A program made the translations under genes and the position numbers. Source: Acidimicrobiia bacterium (lineage in GTDB: Bacteria > Actinomycetota > Acidimicrobiia > UBA2766). Taken from it: a DNA stretch of 53,385 nt. The stretch lies in assembly GCA_020850945.1 (NCBI GenBank), contig JADZDR010000066.1:1-53385 (forward strand). The letters run 5' to 3'. This document shows, in pieces, positions 33,957-42,062 of the stretch (positions are counted from its first letter, which is position 1; each line of letters opens with the position of its first letter). A model generated the notes under the pieces. It was not told the DNA's origin, ran no database searches, and saw only the letters and a program-made list of their open reading frames with translations.

Positions 33957-35006
33957 TCAGCGCGGGTAGGTGGTGATCTCCGTGGCCTTGACGCTGGCCC
34001 AGATGGGGTCACCCTCGCCCAGAGCGAGCTCGGCCGCGGCTGCAGGTGTGACTTCGGCGACGAGACCGACAGGTGGGGCGAGGCGCACCCGCACGCGGTC
34101 ACCCAGGAGGTCGAGGTGCTCGATCCGGGTCTGCCAGCGGTTGCGGGGGCTGCCCTCGGGTTCGTGGCGGTGAAGCGCCACGGCAGCAGGGGCGATGGTG
34201 GCGAAGACCGCGCCGGAGGCTGCTTCGGCGACGGTGAAGGTCGCGCCCGTGTCGGCGTGGAGAACGGTCCCCCCCGCCGTGCCGTGCACGAGGTTCGTGC
34301 CGATGAGGTCTGCGACATAGCGGGACCGCGGCCTCGAGGTCACCTCGTCGATCGTGCCCGCCTGAGTGAGGCGTCCCGCCTCGAGGATCGCGACGTGGTC
34401 CGCGAGCGCGAGGGCGTCGACGGGGTCGTGGGTGACCATGATCGTGGGTCCGGCGAACTCGGCGAGATACCCGCGCAGGTCCCGACGGACCTCGACACGC
34501 GTGCCGGCATCGAGAGCGGAGAGCGGCTCGTCGAGAAGGAGAGCCGCCGGGTCGGTGGCGAGTGCCCGCGCCAGGGCGACTCTCTGTGCCTGACCGCCCG
34601 AGAGGGCGCGGGGCTTCGCGTCCGCCTGGCCGCCGACGCCGACGCGGTCGAGCAGTCGCCTGGCATGCGTGCGCGCAGCCCGCGACGAAGAACCGCGGGA
34701 ACGGGGCCCGAACGCCACGTTGTCGAGTGCCGAGAGGTGCGGGAAGAGGAGGTAGTCCTGGTGCACCATGCCGACGCGGCGCGCCTCGGGCTCGACGAAC
34801 ACCGCTGGCGGCTCGTCGAGGGTGACTCCGTCGAGGCTGATCGAGCCGGAGTCGATCGCGATCGTGCCGGCGACCGCCCGCAGCAGTGTGGTCTTGCCGG
34901 CACCGTTGGGCCCCAACACCGCGGTCACGGTCCCCGCCGGCACGGTCACGTCGACATCGAGGTCGAGCTCGCCGAGGCCGAGCCTGAAGGCCGCACGCAG
35001 TGTCAT
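33957..35006 (-). CDS. modC: Molybdate ABC transporter ATP-binding protein
   Basis: The 349-residue ATPase of the molybdate/tungstate importer has Walker A GPNGAGKTT (about 33-41), Q-loop VHQDYLLFPHL, the ABC signature LSGGQAQRVALARAL, Walker B ALLLDEPLSALD and the H-loop VTHDPVDAL. A C-terminal TOBE/Mop-like region (about 290-347) binds oxyanion, as in ModC. The ATG overlaps the modB stop (ATGA, 35003-35006), so the long upstream extension is false. The stop is next to the IS remnant. Confidence 0.95.
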   Translation of the reverse strand: MTLRAAFRLGLGELDLDVDVTVPAGTVTAVLGPNGAGKTTLLRAVAGTIAIDSGSISLDGVTLDEPPAVFVEPEARRVGMVHQDYLLFPHLSALDNVAFGPRSRGSSSRAARTHARRLLDRVGVGGQADAKPRALSGGQAQRVALARALATDPAALLLDEPLSALDAGTRVEVRRDLRGYLAEFAGPTIMVTHDPVDALALADHVAILEAGRLTQAGTIDEVTSRPRSRYVADLIGTNLVHGTAGGTVLHADTGATFTVAEAASGAVFATIAPAAVALHRHEPEGSPRNRWQTRIEHLDLLGDRVRVRLAPPVGLVAEVTPAAAAELALGEGDPIWASVKATEITTYPR

Positions 35007-35794
35007 GTGCTCCTCAACCACCTGTCCCGCAGGGAGACGAGGACGACGAGGGACACCACCAGTAGCACGAGGCTGAGGGCGATGGCGGCCTCCTGATCCG
35101 ACTCCAACTCGAGGTAGACCGCGAGGGGCAAGGTGCGGGTACGGCCGGCGATGTTGCCCGCGAAGGTGATCGTGGCGCCGAACTCTCCCAGTGCCCGCGC
35201 CCACGCGAGCAAGGCACCGGCGACGACCGACGGGGCGATCAGCGGCATCGTGACCCTGCTGAACACGGTGAAGCGGCGCGCTCCCAGCACGGCGGCTGCC
35301 TCCTCGAAGCGCAGATCCATCGACCGCAGCGCCCCCTCCACGGTGATCACGTAGAAGGGCATCGCCACGAACGTCTCGGCCATGATCGCCCCTGCGGTCG
35401 AGAACGTGAACTGGATACCGAGCGTGTCGTGGAGCAGCCCGCCGATGGGACTGCGGAGGCTGAAGGCAGCGAGCAGGGCCACACCGCCCACCACAGGTGG
35501 CAGCACCATCGGCAGGAGCACGACACCACGCACGAAAGGCCGTCCCGGAACGTGCGTACGGGCCAGCACCCATGCCAGCGGCGTGCCGAGGAGCACCGAG
35601 AACGCGGCCGCCGCGACCGAGCACACGAGCGAGAGACGCAGGGCGGCGATCGCCTCGGGCGTGGTGAGATCGTGGACGACCGTCGCCCAGTCGGCGCGCT
35701 GGAGGATCGCGACAAGCGGGATCGCGAAGAACGCGACGGCGACAACCGCGACGACGACTACGAGCGCCGGGGGCCGCCGCCTCGCCCGGTTCAT
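35003..35794 (-). CDS. modB: Molybdate ABC transporter permease
   Basis: The 263-residue membrane subunit has about six transmembrane helices. The first covers about residues 10-30, and the family EAA loop is EEAAAVLGARRFTVFSRVTMPL (about 165-186), which docks to ModC. GEFGATITFAGN is characteristic of ModB/sulfate-type permeases. ATGA overlaps link it to modA upstream (35791-35794) and modC downstream (35003-35006), so the three are translated together. Confidence 0.95.
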   Translation of the reverse strand: MNRARRRPPALVVVVAVVAVAFFAIPLVAILQRADWATVVHDLTTPEAIAALRLSLVCSVAAAAFSVLLGTPLAWVLARTHVPGRPFVRGVVLLPMVLPPVVGGVALLAAFSLRSPIGGLLHDTLGIQFTFSTAGAIMAETFVAMPFYVITVEGALRSMDLRFEEAAAVLGARRFTVFSRVTMPLIAPSVVAGALLAWARALGEFGATITFAGNIAGRTRTLPLAVYLELESDQEAAIALSLVLLVVSLVVLVSLRDRWLRST

Positions 35795-36609
35795 GCCGGT
35801 GGCAAGAACCCGAACTCGGCCAGGACCGCCTGCCCGTCCTCGCCCAGCACATACGCCTTGAACGCTTCAGCAATCTCGAGATGTTGCGACGCGGCGATCG
35901 CCCCGATCGGGTAGGTGGCGATCACGTTTGCATCGGTGGGGATCGACACCGACGCGACGGCGTCACCTGCCGTCTTGGCGTCACTCACGTAGACGATGCC
36001 CGCGACGGCGTCCCCCTCGGACACCGCGGTGAGGGTCGCGCCCACGTGCTGCCCGCGAGTCACGCTCGACTCGGGAATGCTCACCCCGGCCTTCTCGAGG
36101 GCCTGGGCGGAGTACTTGCCGCACGGCACGTCCTGGCCACACAGCGAGATCACGCCTGCGTCGGCGAGATCGGCAAGGGTCTTGATGTCCTGGGGGTTCC
36201 CGGGCTTGGTGATGATCACGAGCTCGTTGCGGGCGAACACCTCCGCCTCACCGGCGACGAGGTTCTGGTCCGTGAGCTTGGTCATGTTCGCCTCGTCCGC
36301 CGATGCGTAGACATCCACAGGCGCCCCCTCGATGATCTGGGTGGCGAGCGTCGCGGACGAATCGAAGTTGAACGTCACCTCCACGTCCGGGTTCGCGGCG
36401 TGGAAGTCGTCGCCGATCTCGGTGAAGGCGTCGGTCAGGGACGCTGCCGCCGACACGGTGATCCCACCTTCGAGCGTCGATCCCGCGCTCGTCGTGGACG
36501 TGGTGGGCGCGGCGTTGTCGTCGCTGCCGCATGCCGCGCTGAACAGCGACAACGCGACCAGCGACAGCCCGGCCAGCACGGCGAAGAGCGCCTTCGTCAA
36601 CTTCTGCAT
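35791..36609 (-). CDS. modA: Molybdate-binding lipoprotein
   Basis: The 272-residue solute-binding protein captures molybdate or tungstate outside the cell. A signal peptide ends in the lipobox LFSAAC (Cys about 27), so it should be lipid-anchored. A Ser/Thr-rich linker precedes the mature fold. VSAAASLTDAFTEI (about 52-65) and FNFDSSATLATQI (about 80-92) supply the usual Ser ligands, and GAPVDVYASADEANM is the family core. GAGAGGAA precedes the ATG. It follows the Mop-domain regulator by 34 bp in the same direction. Confidence 0.95.
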   Translation of the reverse strand: MQKLTKALFAVLAGLSLVALSLFSAACGSDDNAAPTTSTTSAGSTLEGGITVSAAASLTDAFTEIGDDFHAANPDVEVTFNFDSSATLATQIIEGAPVDVYASADEANMTKLTDQNLVAGEAEVFARNELVIITKPGNPQDIKTLADLADAGVISLCGQDVPCGKYSAQALEKAGVSIPESSVTRGQHVGATLTAVSEGDAVAGIVYVSDAKTAGDAVASVSIPTDANVIATYPIGAIAASQHLEIAEAFKAYVLGEDGQAVLAEFGFLPPA

Positions 36610-36643
36610 GGGGCGTTCCTCTCGTATCCGGTCAGGGGCTCGG

Positions 36644-37045
36644 TCACCTGGCAGGGACCTCGATGACGACCGCCGTCGACTTCACGGCAGCCACGGCCAG
36701 GTCTCCTGGCTCGAGGCCGAGCTCGTCGGCAGCTTCACTGGTCATCAGGGAGACGACACGGTTCGGCCCGACCTGCATCTCCACGACGGCGGTGAGCTTC
36801 TCGCGCTCGACGCGCGTCACGATCCCCGTGAAACGGTTGCGGGCCGACTGCAGGGGGAGGCCCTCGAGCTCGAAGGAGACGGCTCCCTCGCGCAGGTAGC
36901 GGGCGAGATCGGGGCCGGAGACGAGCCGGTGACCCGCCGGGCTGCGTGTGGTCTGGATGCGGCCCTCGTCGCACCAGCGACGTACCGTGTCCACGCTCAC
37001 GCCGCAGAGCTCTGCGACCTGTCCCGGCCGGTAGTCCGTTGCCAT
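36644..37045 (-). CDS. Molybdate-responsive regulator with BldC/MerR-type HTH and Mop domain
   Basis: The 133-residue protein joins an N-terminal winged HTH (about 5-52: VAELCGVSVDTVRRWCDEGRI then AGHRLVSGPDLARYL) to a single Mop/TOBE domain (about 66-132: SARNRFTGIVTRVE...VVSLMTSEAADELGL). It heads the mod operon and most likely represses or activates it according to molybdate, playing the part of ModE with a different DNA-binding domain. The ATG has no clear ribosome site, and a -10-like TATGCT lies 11 bases before it, so a very short leader is possible. Its HTH resembles the BldC-like protein encoded 0.8 kb away. Confidence 0.88.
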   Translation of the reverse strand: MATDYRPGQVAELCGVSVDTVRRWCDEGRIQTTRSPAGHRLVSGPDLARYLREGAVSFELEGLPLQSARNRFTGIVTRVEREKLTAVVEMQVGPNRVVSLMTSEAADELGLEPGDLAVAAVKSTAVVIEVPAR

Positions 37046-37058
37046 CGACTCAGCTCAG

Positions 37059-37080
37059 CATATGTCCCTCGCATTTGTCC
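37059..37080. promoter_or_regulatory. Paired direct repeats upstream of the mod regulator
   Basis: CATATGTCC (37059-37067) and CATTTGTCC (37072-37080) are near-identical 9-mers 13 bp apart, in an unusually AT-rich stretch 15-35 bp before the regulator start and overlapping its likely promoter. BldC-type HTH proteins bind direct repeats cooperatively, so these could be an autoregulatory operator. Inference from pattern and position. Confidence 0.4.
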
Positions 37081-37198
37081 AATCATTGATCTGAATTTCC
37101 TCTGTAGTGCAAGATATCTGTCGGTATCACCTAGTAGCAGCGAGGTTGCCGGGTCGGTGTACACGACCCCTGACGTCCCCGACGAATGGACCACCCCC

Positions 37199-37756
37199 GT
37201 GACCGAGGGACCGGAGCCCGAGATCCAGATGCGGCCCATCGGCCGCGTCACCACTGCGTTCACCGACGCGTCCCGCACTCCGATCCAGGCCCAGCGCGAC
37301 CGCGACAGCCGGGGCCGGGTCCGCGTGGACGCGCCGTACCGCAGCGGTCTCGAAGACCTGAGCGGTTTCGACTACGTGTTCCTCATCACATACCTGGATC
37401 ACCCGATTCGGCCGTATGCAGACCCCGGGGAATGGCGCGTGGTGCCGTTCCTGCTCGGCAGCACACGGCGGGCCGTGGGCACCTTCGCCACGAGACACCC
37501 GGTCCGGCCCAACCCGATCGGACTCAGCCTCGTGCGCGTCATCGACGTCACCGCCGGCGGGTTCGACTTCAGCGGCGTGGATCTGCTGGACGGCACGCCG
37601 GTGCTCGACATCAAACCGTGGGTGCCGGCGTTCGACACCCCCCAGCCGCCTCGGTTCCACGTGCGGACAGGCTGGTACGACGAAGCCGTCCTCGGCCAGG
37701 AAGGTGCCTCCCCGGCCGAGCTCGGTCCCCCCCCGGGCAAGCCGCACGACGCCTGA
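37199..37756 (+). CDS. trmO: tRNA (N6-threonylcarbamoyladenosine37-N6)-methyltransferase TrmO
   Basis: TrmO methylates t6A37 in tRNAs using SAM with its unusual beta-barrel fold. Visible family features are the opening RPIGRVTTAF, PIQAQRD, LEDLSGFDYVFLITYLD, the core ATRHPVRPNPIGLSLVRV and DGTPVLDIKPWVPAFD. The start is uncertain: GTG 37199 (185 residues) fits the conserved N-terminus; GTG 37157 and ATG 37229 are alternatives and none has a good ribosome site. It is divergent from the mod regulator across a 150-bp AT-rich region. Confidence 0.93.
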   Translation: MTEGPEPEIQMRPIGRVTTAFTDASRTPIQAQRDRDSRGRVRVDAPYRSGLEDLSGFDYVFLITYLDHPIRPYADPGEWRVVPFLLGSTRRAVGTFATRHPVRPNPIGLSLVRVIDVTAGGFDFSGVDLLDGTPVLDIKPWVPAFDTPQPPRFHVRTGWYDEAVLGQEGASPAELGPPPGKPHDA

Positions 37757-37839
37757 GAAGGGGGATCCCACAATTCGGCGCCGAGATCTGCGAGAATGTC
37801 CGGAGAATCCGCCAAACCGCTCAGGTTACGTGATTCGGA

Positions 37840-37845
37840 TAGAAT
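37840..37845 (+). promoter_or_regulatory. -10 hexamer TAGAAT upstream of the bldC-like gene
   Basis: TAGAAT in the context GGATAGAATGGGG lies 26 bp before the ATG, leaving room for the GGGGGAGGA ribosome site. No strong -35 is seen at 16-18 bp. Confidence 0.45.
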
Positions 37846-37871
37846 GGGGATTCCCTTCGACAGGGGGAGGA

Positions 37872-38087
37872 ATGACGCAGTCAGAGACAGCCCGGGACCG
37901 ATCGCCGGTACCGCTCGAGGAAGACGAGTTGCTCACGCCTGCCGAAGTCGCACGCCTCTTCCGCGTCAATCCCAAGACCGTGACGCGGTGGGCGCGATCG
38001 GGGAAGATCCAGGCGATCCGCACGCTCGGCGGCCACCGACGGTTTCGCGCCTCGGACATAAGGCACTTCCTCGAGCAGGGTTCCTGA
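37872..38087 (+). CDS. bldC: BldC-like small DNA-binding protein
   Basis: The 71-residue MerR-like winged-HTH protein has no effector domain, as in BldC of Streptomyces, which binds direct repeats to delay development and also occurs in non-sporulating actinobacteria. The core LLTPAEVARLFRVNPKTV and IRTLGGHRRFRASDI match BldC almost residue for residue. GGGGGAGGA immediately precedes the ATG. Monocistronic, with its own -10. An orthologue function in this organism is unknown. Its HTH is of the same type as that in the mod regulator. Confidence 0.88.
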   Translation: MTQSETARDRSPVPLEEDELLTPAEVARLFRVNPKTVTRWARSGKIQAIRTLGGHRRFRASDIRHFLEQGS

Positions 38088-38216
38088 CTCCGGGGACCGA
38101 AGTCCTGCCCAGACACACTCGGCCCGCCGGCAACCCTGCCCCGACACACGGATGCCGGCTCCAAGCATGAGGGTCCCGGTTGCCGCCCACGGCAATCTCG
38201 GGCATCCTCGGATCCT

Positions 38217-39056
38217 GTGAAGATGCACCGTCCCCCGCACACCGGCCGCCAACAGCTCTCCCCACGACGGATCGCACTGGGGCGGCTCGCGGTCGCCATC
38301 GGTCTGCTCCTCCTCGTCGCGGCGTGCGGTGCCCCCCGCGAAGCGGACGGCCGCTTCGACGGCGACACGTCCCGCGACCTCACGACGGACCAGCGGGCAG
38401 CCTCGGCGATAACGTCCGGCGGGGAGGTGGGCGAGCGCTCCGCCGACTTCGGCACGAGTGCGACAGGCCGAGCAGCGGTCAGTTTCCCGACGACGACTCT
38501 CCCACCCCCGACTTCGAAGTCGACTTCGAAGTCCTCCTCGAAGTCGACCGGGGGAGGAGGGAACCCGTCCCCGCCGTCCCCGACGTCTCCGCCCGTGACG
38601 GGACCGCCGCCTTTCGAGGGATTCCGTCTCGACGTGGTCGCCGAACCCATCGGCACGACGCGACGGATCCGGGTCACGGCCTGCAACGACCACACCCTCG
38701 CCCGCCAGCAGCTCGTCGACTGGCAGAACCCGGCGCAGGGCCTCTACATCGTGGCCACCGGTTCGGAGTCGCCCGTCGTCAAGTACGTGAACACGCAATG
38801 GTCCGCCACGCAAGGCACCCTGTCGCTCGCACCCGGCGAGTGCCGCGAGCTCCTCGTCGTCGACTGGGACGAGACGCTCGCCCTCGGCTGCTTCGACCCC
38901 GTGAACGGCACGGACTGTGCGGGCCTGCCGTCGGTCGGAGCCGGTGAGTTCCAGGTCAAGTTCGTGTGGCCCGCCCGCGAGACCGACGCGAACGGCGCCC
39001 AAGTGCTCTACCCCGGCGTCGGCGGCGTCTACTCGGCGCCTTTCACGCGCGGCTGA
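38217..39056 (+). CDS. Hypothetical lipoprotein with low-complexity linker
   Basis: The 279-residue exported protein has a basic start, a hydrophobic helix and a lipobox LLVAAC (Cys near residue 40). A linker of about 60 Ser/Thr/Lys/Pro residues (about 90-140) spaces a globular C-terminal domain (about 145-279) from the membrane. That domain has three Cys residues (TACNDH, PGECREL, LGCFDP...TDCAG) that may form disulfides. I do not recognise the domain. The linker is encoded partly by an exact 24-bp palindrome (38510-38533). Start GTG 38217 or ATG 38223; no ribosome site. It is convergent with the SDR gene, 2 bp apart. Confidence 0.75.
   Translation: MKMHRPPHTGRQQLSPRRIALGRLAVAIGLLLLVAACGAPREADGRFDGDTSRDLTTDQRAASAITSGGEVGERSADFGTSATGRAAVSFPTTTLPPPTSKSTSKSSSKSTGGGGNPSPPSPTSPPVTGPPPFEGFRLDVVAEPIGTTRRIRVTACNDHTLARQQLVDWQNPAQGLYIVATGSESPVVKYVNTQWSATQGTLSLAPGECRELLVVDWDETLALGCFDPVNGTDCAGLPSVGAGEFQVKFVWPARETDANGAQVLYPGVGGVYSAPFTRG
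38510..38533. repeat. 24-bp self-complementary repeat in the lipoprotein linker
   Basis: The sequence is two copies of gacttcgaagtc in tandem, and each copy is itself a palindrome, so the whole 24 bp reads the same on both strands. A third, diverged copy follows to about 38549. It encodes the Ser/Lys/Thr linker and probably expanded by slippage. Confidence 0.85.
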
Positions 39057-39058
39057 GC

Positions 39059-39820
39059 TCAGCAGACCGCGTCGGGACGGGCGATGCAGTCCGTTCCCCC
39101 GTCGACCACGACGACCGCCCCGTGCACGTAGCCGGCTGCCCGGCTCACGAGGAACAAGGCGACCGCAGCGATGTCATCCGGAACGCCGACCCGTCCGAGC
39201 GGCTTTGGCAGCGCGTCGGCCGCCGCGCCCAGCAATGCGTCTTCGCGAGTCGCGTCGAGAAGGGGTGTCGCGACCGGGCCTGGCGCGACGACGTTGATCC
39301 GGATCCCCTTGTCGCCCCATGCCGTGACCCGATGCCGCACGGCCCGCGTCACAGCCTGCTTGGACAGGGCGTAGACCGCGAAGCCGGGCAAGGCAGCGGC
39401 GGCCGCCAGAGCGGCGTCCTCGTCTCCCGCGAGCATCGTGTCGGCGAGCGACGTGTCTTCGAGTGGTGTCACGGTCGTGGCATGCGAACCGATCACGACG
39501 ACAGCCGGATCGGTGCCGGCGGCGAGAAGCGGCTCCAAGCCGTCGAGGACGGCGACGGTTCCGAAGTGGTTCACGCCGACGATCACATCCAGCGGCGCCG
39601 TCGGCCCGACCCCCGCGCACAGGACCGCGCCGTCGAGGCGGTCCGTCATCGCCTGCACCGCGTGCACAGCCGCCTCCCGCCCCGCTGGGGATGCGAGGTC
39701 CGCTGTCACGTCGGCATCACGGATGTCGACGCCCACGACTGTGTGCCCGGCCTCACCTAGATGGCGGCTCACCGCAGCCCCGATTCCCGACGCGCTGCCC
39801 GTCACGACGAATGTGCCCAT
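39059..39820 (-). CDS. Short-chain dehydrogenase/reductase
   Basis: The 253-residue classical SDR has cofactor motif FVVTGSASGIGAAV (about 4-17) and an acidic VDIRDADV after the second strand, which predicts NAD preference. It also has VLCAGVG (about 66-72), catalytic YALSKQAVTR (about 148-157) and RINVVAPGPVATPLL. It resembles the 3-alpha-hydroxysteroid/coniferyl-alcohol dehydrogenase subgroup, which has a shortened middle region, but the substrate cannot be told. It is convergent with the lipoprotein gene and 13 bp after the HdeD-like gene, so the two may form an operon. Confidence 0.9.
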   Translation of the reverse strand: MGTFVVTGSASGIGAAVSRHLGEAGHTVVGVDIRDADVTADLASPAGREAAVHAVQAMTDRLDGAVLCAGVGPTAPLDVIVGVNHFGTVAVLDGLEPLLAAGTDPAVVVIGSHATTVTPLEDTSLADTMLAGDEDAALAAAAALPGFAVYALSKQAVTRAVRHRVTAWGDKGIRINVVAPGPVATPLLDATREDALLGAAADALPKPLGRVGVPDDIAAVALFLVSRAAGYVHGAVVVVDGGTDCIARPDAVC

Positions 39821-39833
39821 ACGAACCCCCGCC

Positions 39834-40418
39834 TCAGGCGGCCGCCTCGGCCTTCCGGGCGTCGGACAGGCGCTTCGCCGCGAAGAGGAGGACGAGGCCG
39901 AGCACGATCAGGTAGGCGGCGAGGAGCCACGTGATGACGACGAGGGTCTGCTTCGGCCACACGAGGATGACGACCCCGACCACGACCTCGAAGACGCCGC
40001 GCACGGCGAGGAGCCCGCGGCCGGGCCAGTCGTCCGGCATGCGCCCGCGCACGACGAAGGACATGATGCCGTCCAGGATGAAGTCGAGGCCGAGGAGGAT
40101 GGCGATCACCGTCGCCGTCACGTCCGGCCAGAAGATGAGGATGCCACCCACGACGAAGTGGATGAGGCCCCGCACGAGACGCCAGCCCCAATGGGGACTG
40201 CCACGATCGGCCACCGCATCGGCAATCTCGAAGAAGCCCAAGCAGAAGACGGCGAGAGCGACGAGGACGGCAAAGAGGCGGATCGCACCTGTGGGCCGCA
40301 GCGCGAAGACGACACCGAGCGCGATGAAGACGATGCCGGCGATCAGGGCGATCGTCCGCGACTTCTTCAGGAGGCCGAGCGTCTGCGAGTGCACACTCTG
40401 GGTGTCCGGTTCGTTCAT
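39834..40418 (-). CDS. HdeD/DUF308-family membrane protein
   Basis: The 194-residue protein has six evenly spaced hydrophobic helices in three pairs, each pair with a Trp-Pro turn (IFWPDVTAT, LVWPKQTLV), as in HdeD-type proteins linked to acid resistance in enterobacteria. The biochemical role is not established. The ATG at 40418 begins a short polar N-terminus (MNEPDTQS); a 24-codon extension upstream is rejected for lack of a ribosome site. It lies between cca and the SDR gene on the minus strand. Confidence 0.85.
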   Translation of the reverse strand: MNEPDTQSVHSQTLGLLKKSRTIALIAGIVFIALGVVFALRPTGAIRLFAVLVALAVFCLGFFEIADAVADRGSPHWGWRLVRGLIHFVVGGILIFWPDVTATVIAILLGLDFILDGIMSFVVRGRMPDDWPGRGLLAVRGVFEVVVGVVILVWPKQTLVVITWLLAAYLIVLGLVLLFAAKRLSDARKAEAAA

Positions 40419-40509
40419 GCGGATCCGATCAGGTCGCCAGACGGGAGCGCATCCCGAGTATGCCAGGATGCCCTGCGCCCGGAGCGACACTCGGCCCGCC
40501 TCACCCCCC

Positions 40510-40571
40510 GGGTTGTGAGGATCCGCTGCAACAGGACATCCTCGAATACGCGGGTCAATTCCTCACAACCC
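40510..40571. repeat. 11-bp inverted repeat with 40-nt spacer between cca and the HdeD-like gene
   Basis: GGGTTGTGAGG (40510-40520) and CCTCACAACCC (40561-40571) are exact reverse complements. The element lies just after the cca stop and before the HdeD-like start. It may be a long hairpin that terminates cca transcripts or a protein-binding site. Confidence 0.6.
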
Positions 40572-40583
40572 CCGTTTCGCGTG

Positions 40584-41966
40584 TCAGTGAGCGCCCCGCC
40601 CCGCCCACCATGCGTCAAGTCGGCGGTAAGCCTCCTCCTCCTCGATCTCGCCCTCCTCGAGCCGGATCTCCATGAGGAAGTCGAGGGCGCGGCCCACCTC
40701 CGGGCCGGGGGCGAGGTCGAGGTGCACCATCACCTGCCTGCCGTCGAGTGCCGGCCGCAGCTTGGCGAGCTCTTCCCGCTCACGCAGCTCGCCGACGCGG
40801 GCCTCGAGCTCGTCCATGCGCGCCTGCAGCTCCCGCGCGCGACGTTCGCTTCGCGTCGTGCAGTCGCATCGGATCAGCTCGTTCAGGTCCTCGAGCTGGG
40901 CGCCGGCGTCGCGCACGTAACGCCGCAGCGCCGAATCGCTCCACCCCATCTTGTACGTGTGGACTCGCAAGTGCATCCACACGAGGTGCGCCACGTCGTC
41001 CACGACCTCCCGCGGGTACTTGAGCGCCTTCAGGCGCTTGCGCACCATCTTCGCCCCCACGACATCGTGATGATGGAACTGGACCCCGCTCGGCCCCACG
41101 CTGCGCGTCGCCGGCTTCGCGATGTCGTGCATGAGGGCGGCGAGACGCAACACGAGGCGCGGCGACGTCTTCTGCGTGACTGCGATCGAGTGCGTGAGGA
41201 CGTCCTTGTGGCGATGTACGGGATCCTGTTCGACTCGCATCGCCGGGATCTCCGGCATGAACTCCTCGAAGAGGCGCGTGTCGACGAGAAGCCACAGCGC
41301 AGGCGTGATCTCGCCGAGGACCATGATCTTGGAGAACTCGTCACGTATCCGCTCCACCGACACGATCCGGAGCCTCTCGGCGAGCGCCGCCATCGCCCCC
41401 CGCACGGCCGTGGTCGGCTCGAGGCCGAGCTGGCCGACGAAACGGGCCGCGCGCAGCATGCGTAGCGGGTCCTCGCTGAAGGACTCCTCCGGGAGCGCCG
41501 GTGTGACAAGACGGTGCGCGGCGAGGTCCTTCACGCCCCCGAACGGATCGATGAGCTTCCCCTCGGGAATCGAGATCGCCATCGCGTTGCACGTGAAGTC
41601 GCGCCGTTCGAGGTCGTCGAGGATCGAGCTCCCGAAGCGCACCTCGGGCTTGCGGGACTCCGGGACGTACACCTCGCTGCGGAAGGTCGTGATCTCCACC
41701 TTGCGGCCGGTGAGCTCGGCACCGATCGTCCCGAACCGCTCGCCCACCGTCCAGACGTGATCGGCGACCGCGGCGATGGCCTCCTTGATCTCGTGCGGCC
41801 GGGCGTCGGTCGTGAAGTCGAGGTCGTCCGATTCAACATCCAGGAGGAGGTCCCGCACCGAACCGCCGACTATCCACAACTCGTGGCCGGCCCGCGTGAA
41901 GAGGTCGCCCAGCCCTCGCACCCGAGGGTCGTGCAGCACTCGTTCGATGGGGGCGGTCTCGGCCAT
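40584..41966 (-). CDS. cca: CCA tRNA nucleotidyltransferase with HD domain
   Basis: This enzyme builds or repairs the 3' CCA of tRNAs. The 460 residues show the class II nucleotidyltransferase head: WIVGGSVRDLLL (about 31-42), catalytic DDLDFTT (about 47-53), RRDFTCNAMAI (about 120-130) and DPFGGVKDLAAHRLV. DPLRMLRAARF (about 165-175) and the neck follow, then an HD phosphohydrolase domain (HKDVLTHSIAV and LMHDIAKPATR near 250-285). A charged coiled-coil-like C-terminus ends the protein. In many actinobacteria cca is close to murJ near the origin; here PilT and an HDAC-like gene lie between. Confidence 0.95.
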   Translation of the reverse strand: MAETAPIERVLHDPRVRGLGDLFTRAGHELWIVGGSVRDLLLDVESDDLDFTTDARPHEIKEAIAAVADHVWTVGERFGTIGAELTGRKVEITTFRSEVYVPESRKPEVRFGSSILDDLERRDFTCNAMAISIPEGKLIDPFGGVKDLAAHRLVTPALPEESFSEDPLRMLRAARFVGQLGLEPTTAVRGAMAALAERLRIVSVERIRDEFSKIMVLGEITPALWLLVDTRLFEEFMPEIPAMRVEQDPVHRHKDVLTHSIAVTQKTSPRLVLRLAALMHDIAKPATRSVGPSGVQFHHHDVVGAKMVRKRLKALKYPREVVDDVAHLVWMHLRVHTYKMGWSDSALRRYVRDAGAQLEDLNELIRCDCTTRSERRARELQARMDELEARVGELREREELAKLRPALDGRQVMVHLDLAPGPEVGRALDFLMEIRLEEGEIEEEEAYRRLDAWWAGRGAH

Positions 41967-42062
41967 GGGAAGGTGGTCCTGTCGGGGCGGGCAGCGTAGG
42001 CGAATCCGGACGCCTATTCATACCCCAGACGCGGGTCTGCGACCCCCGTCGCGACCGTGCCC

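Noticed and set aside
35007-35873. Extension of modC by 289 codons upstream
   Set aside because: It overlaps modB out of frame; the ATGA junction fixes the modC start.
39438-41465. 675-codon open frame on the plus strand
   Set aside because: It runs opposite the SDR, HdeD-like and cca genes, with His/Glu/Arg-biased antisense composition and no domain.
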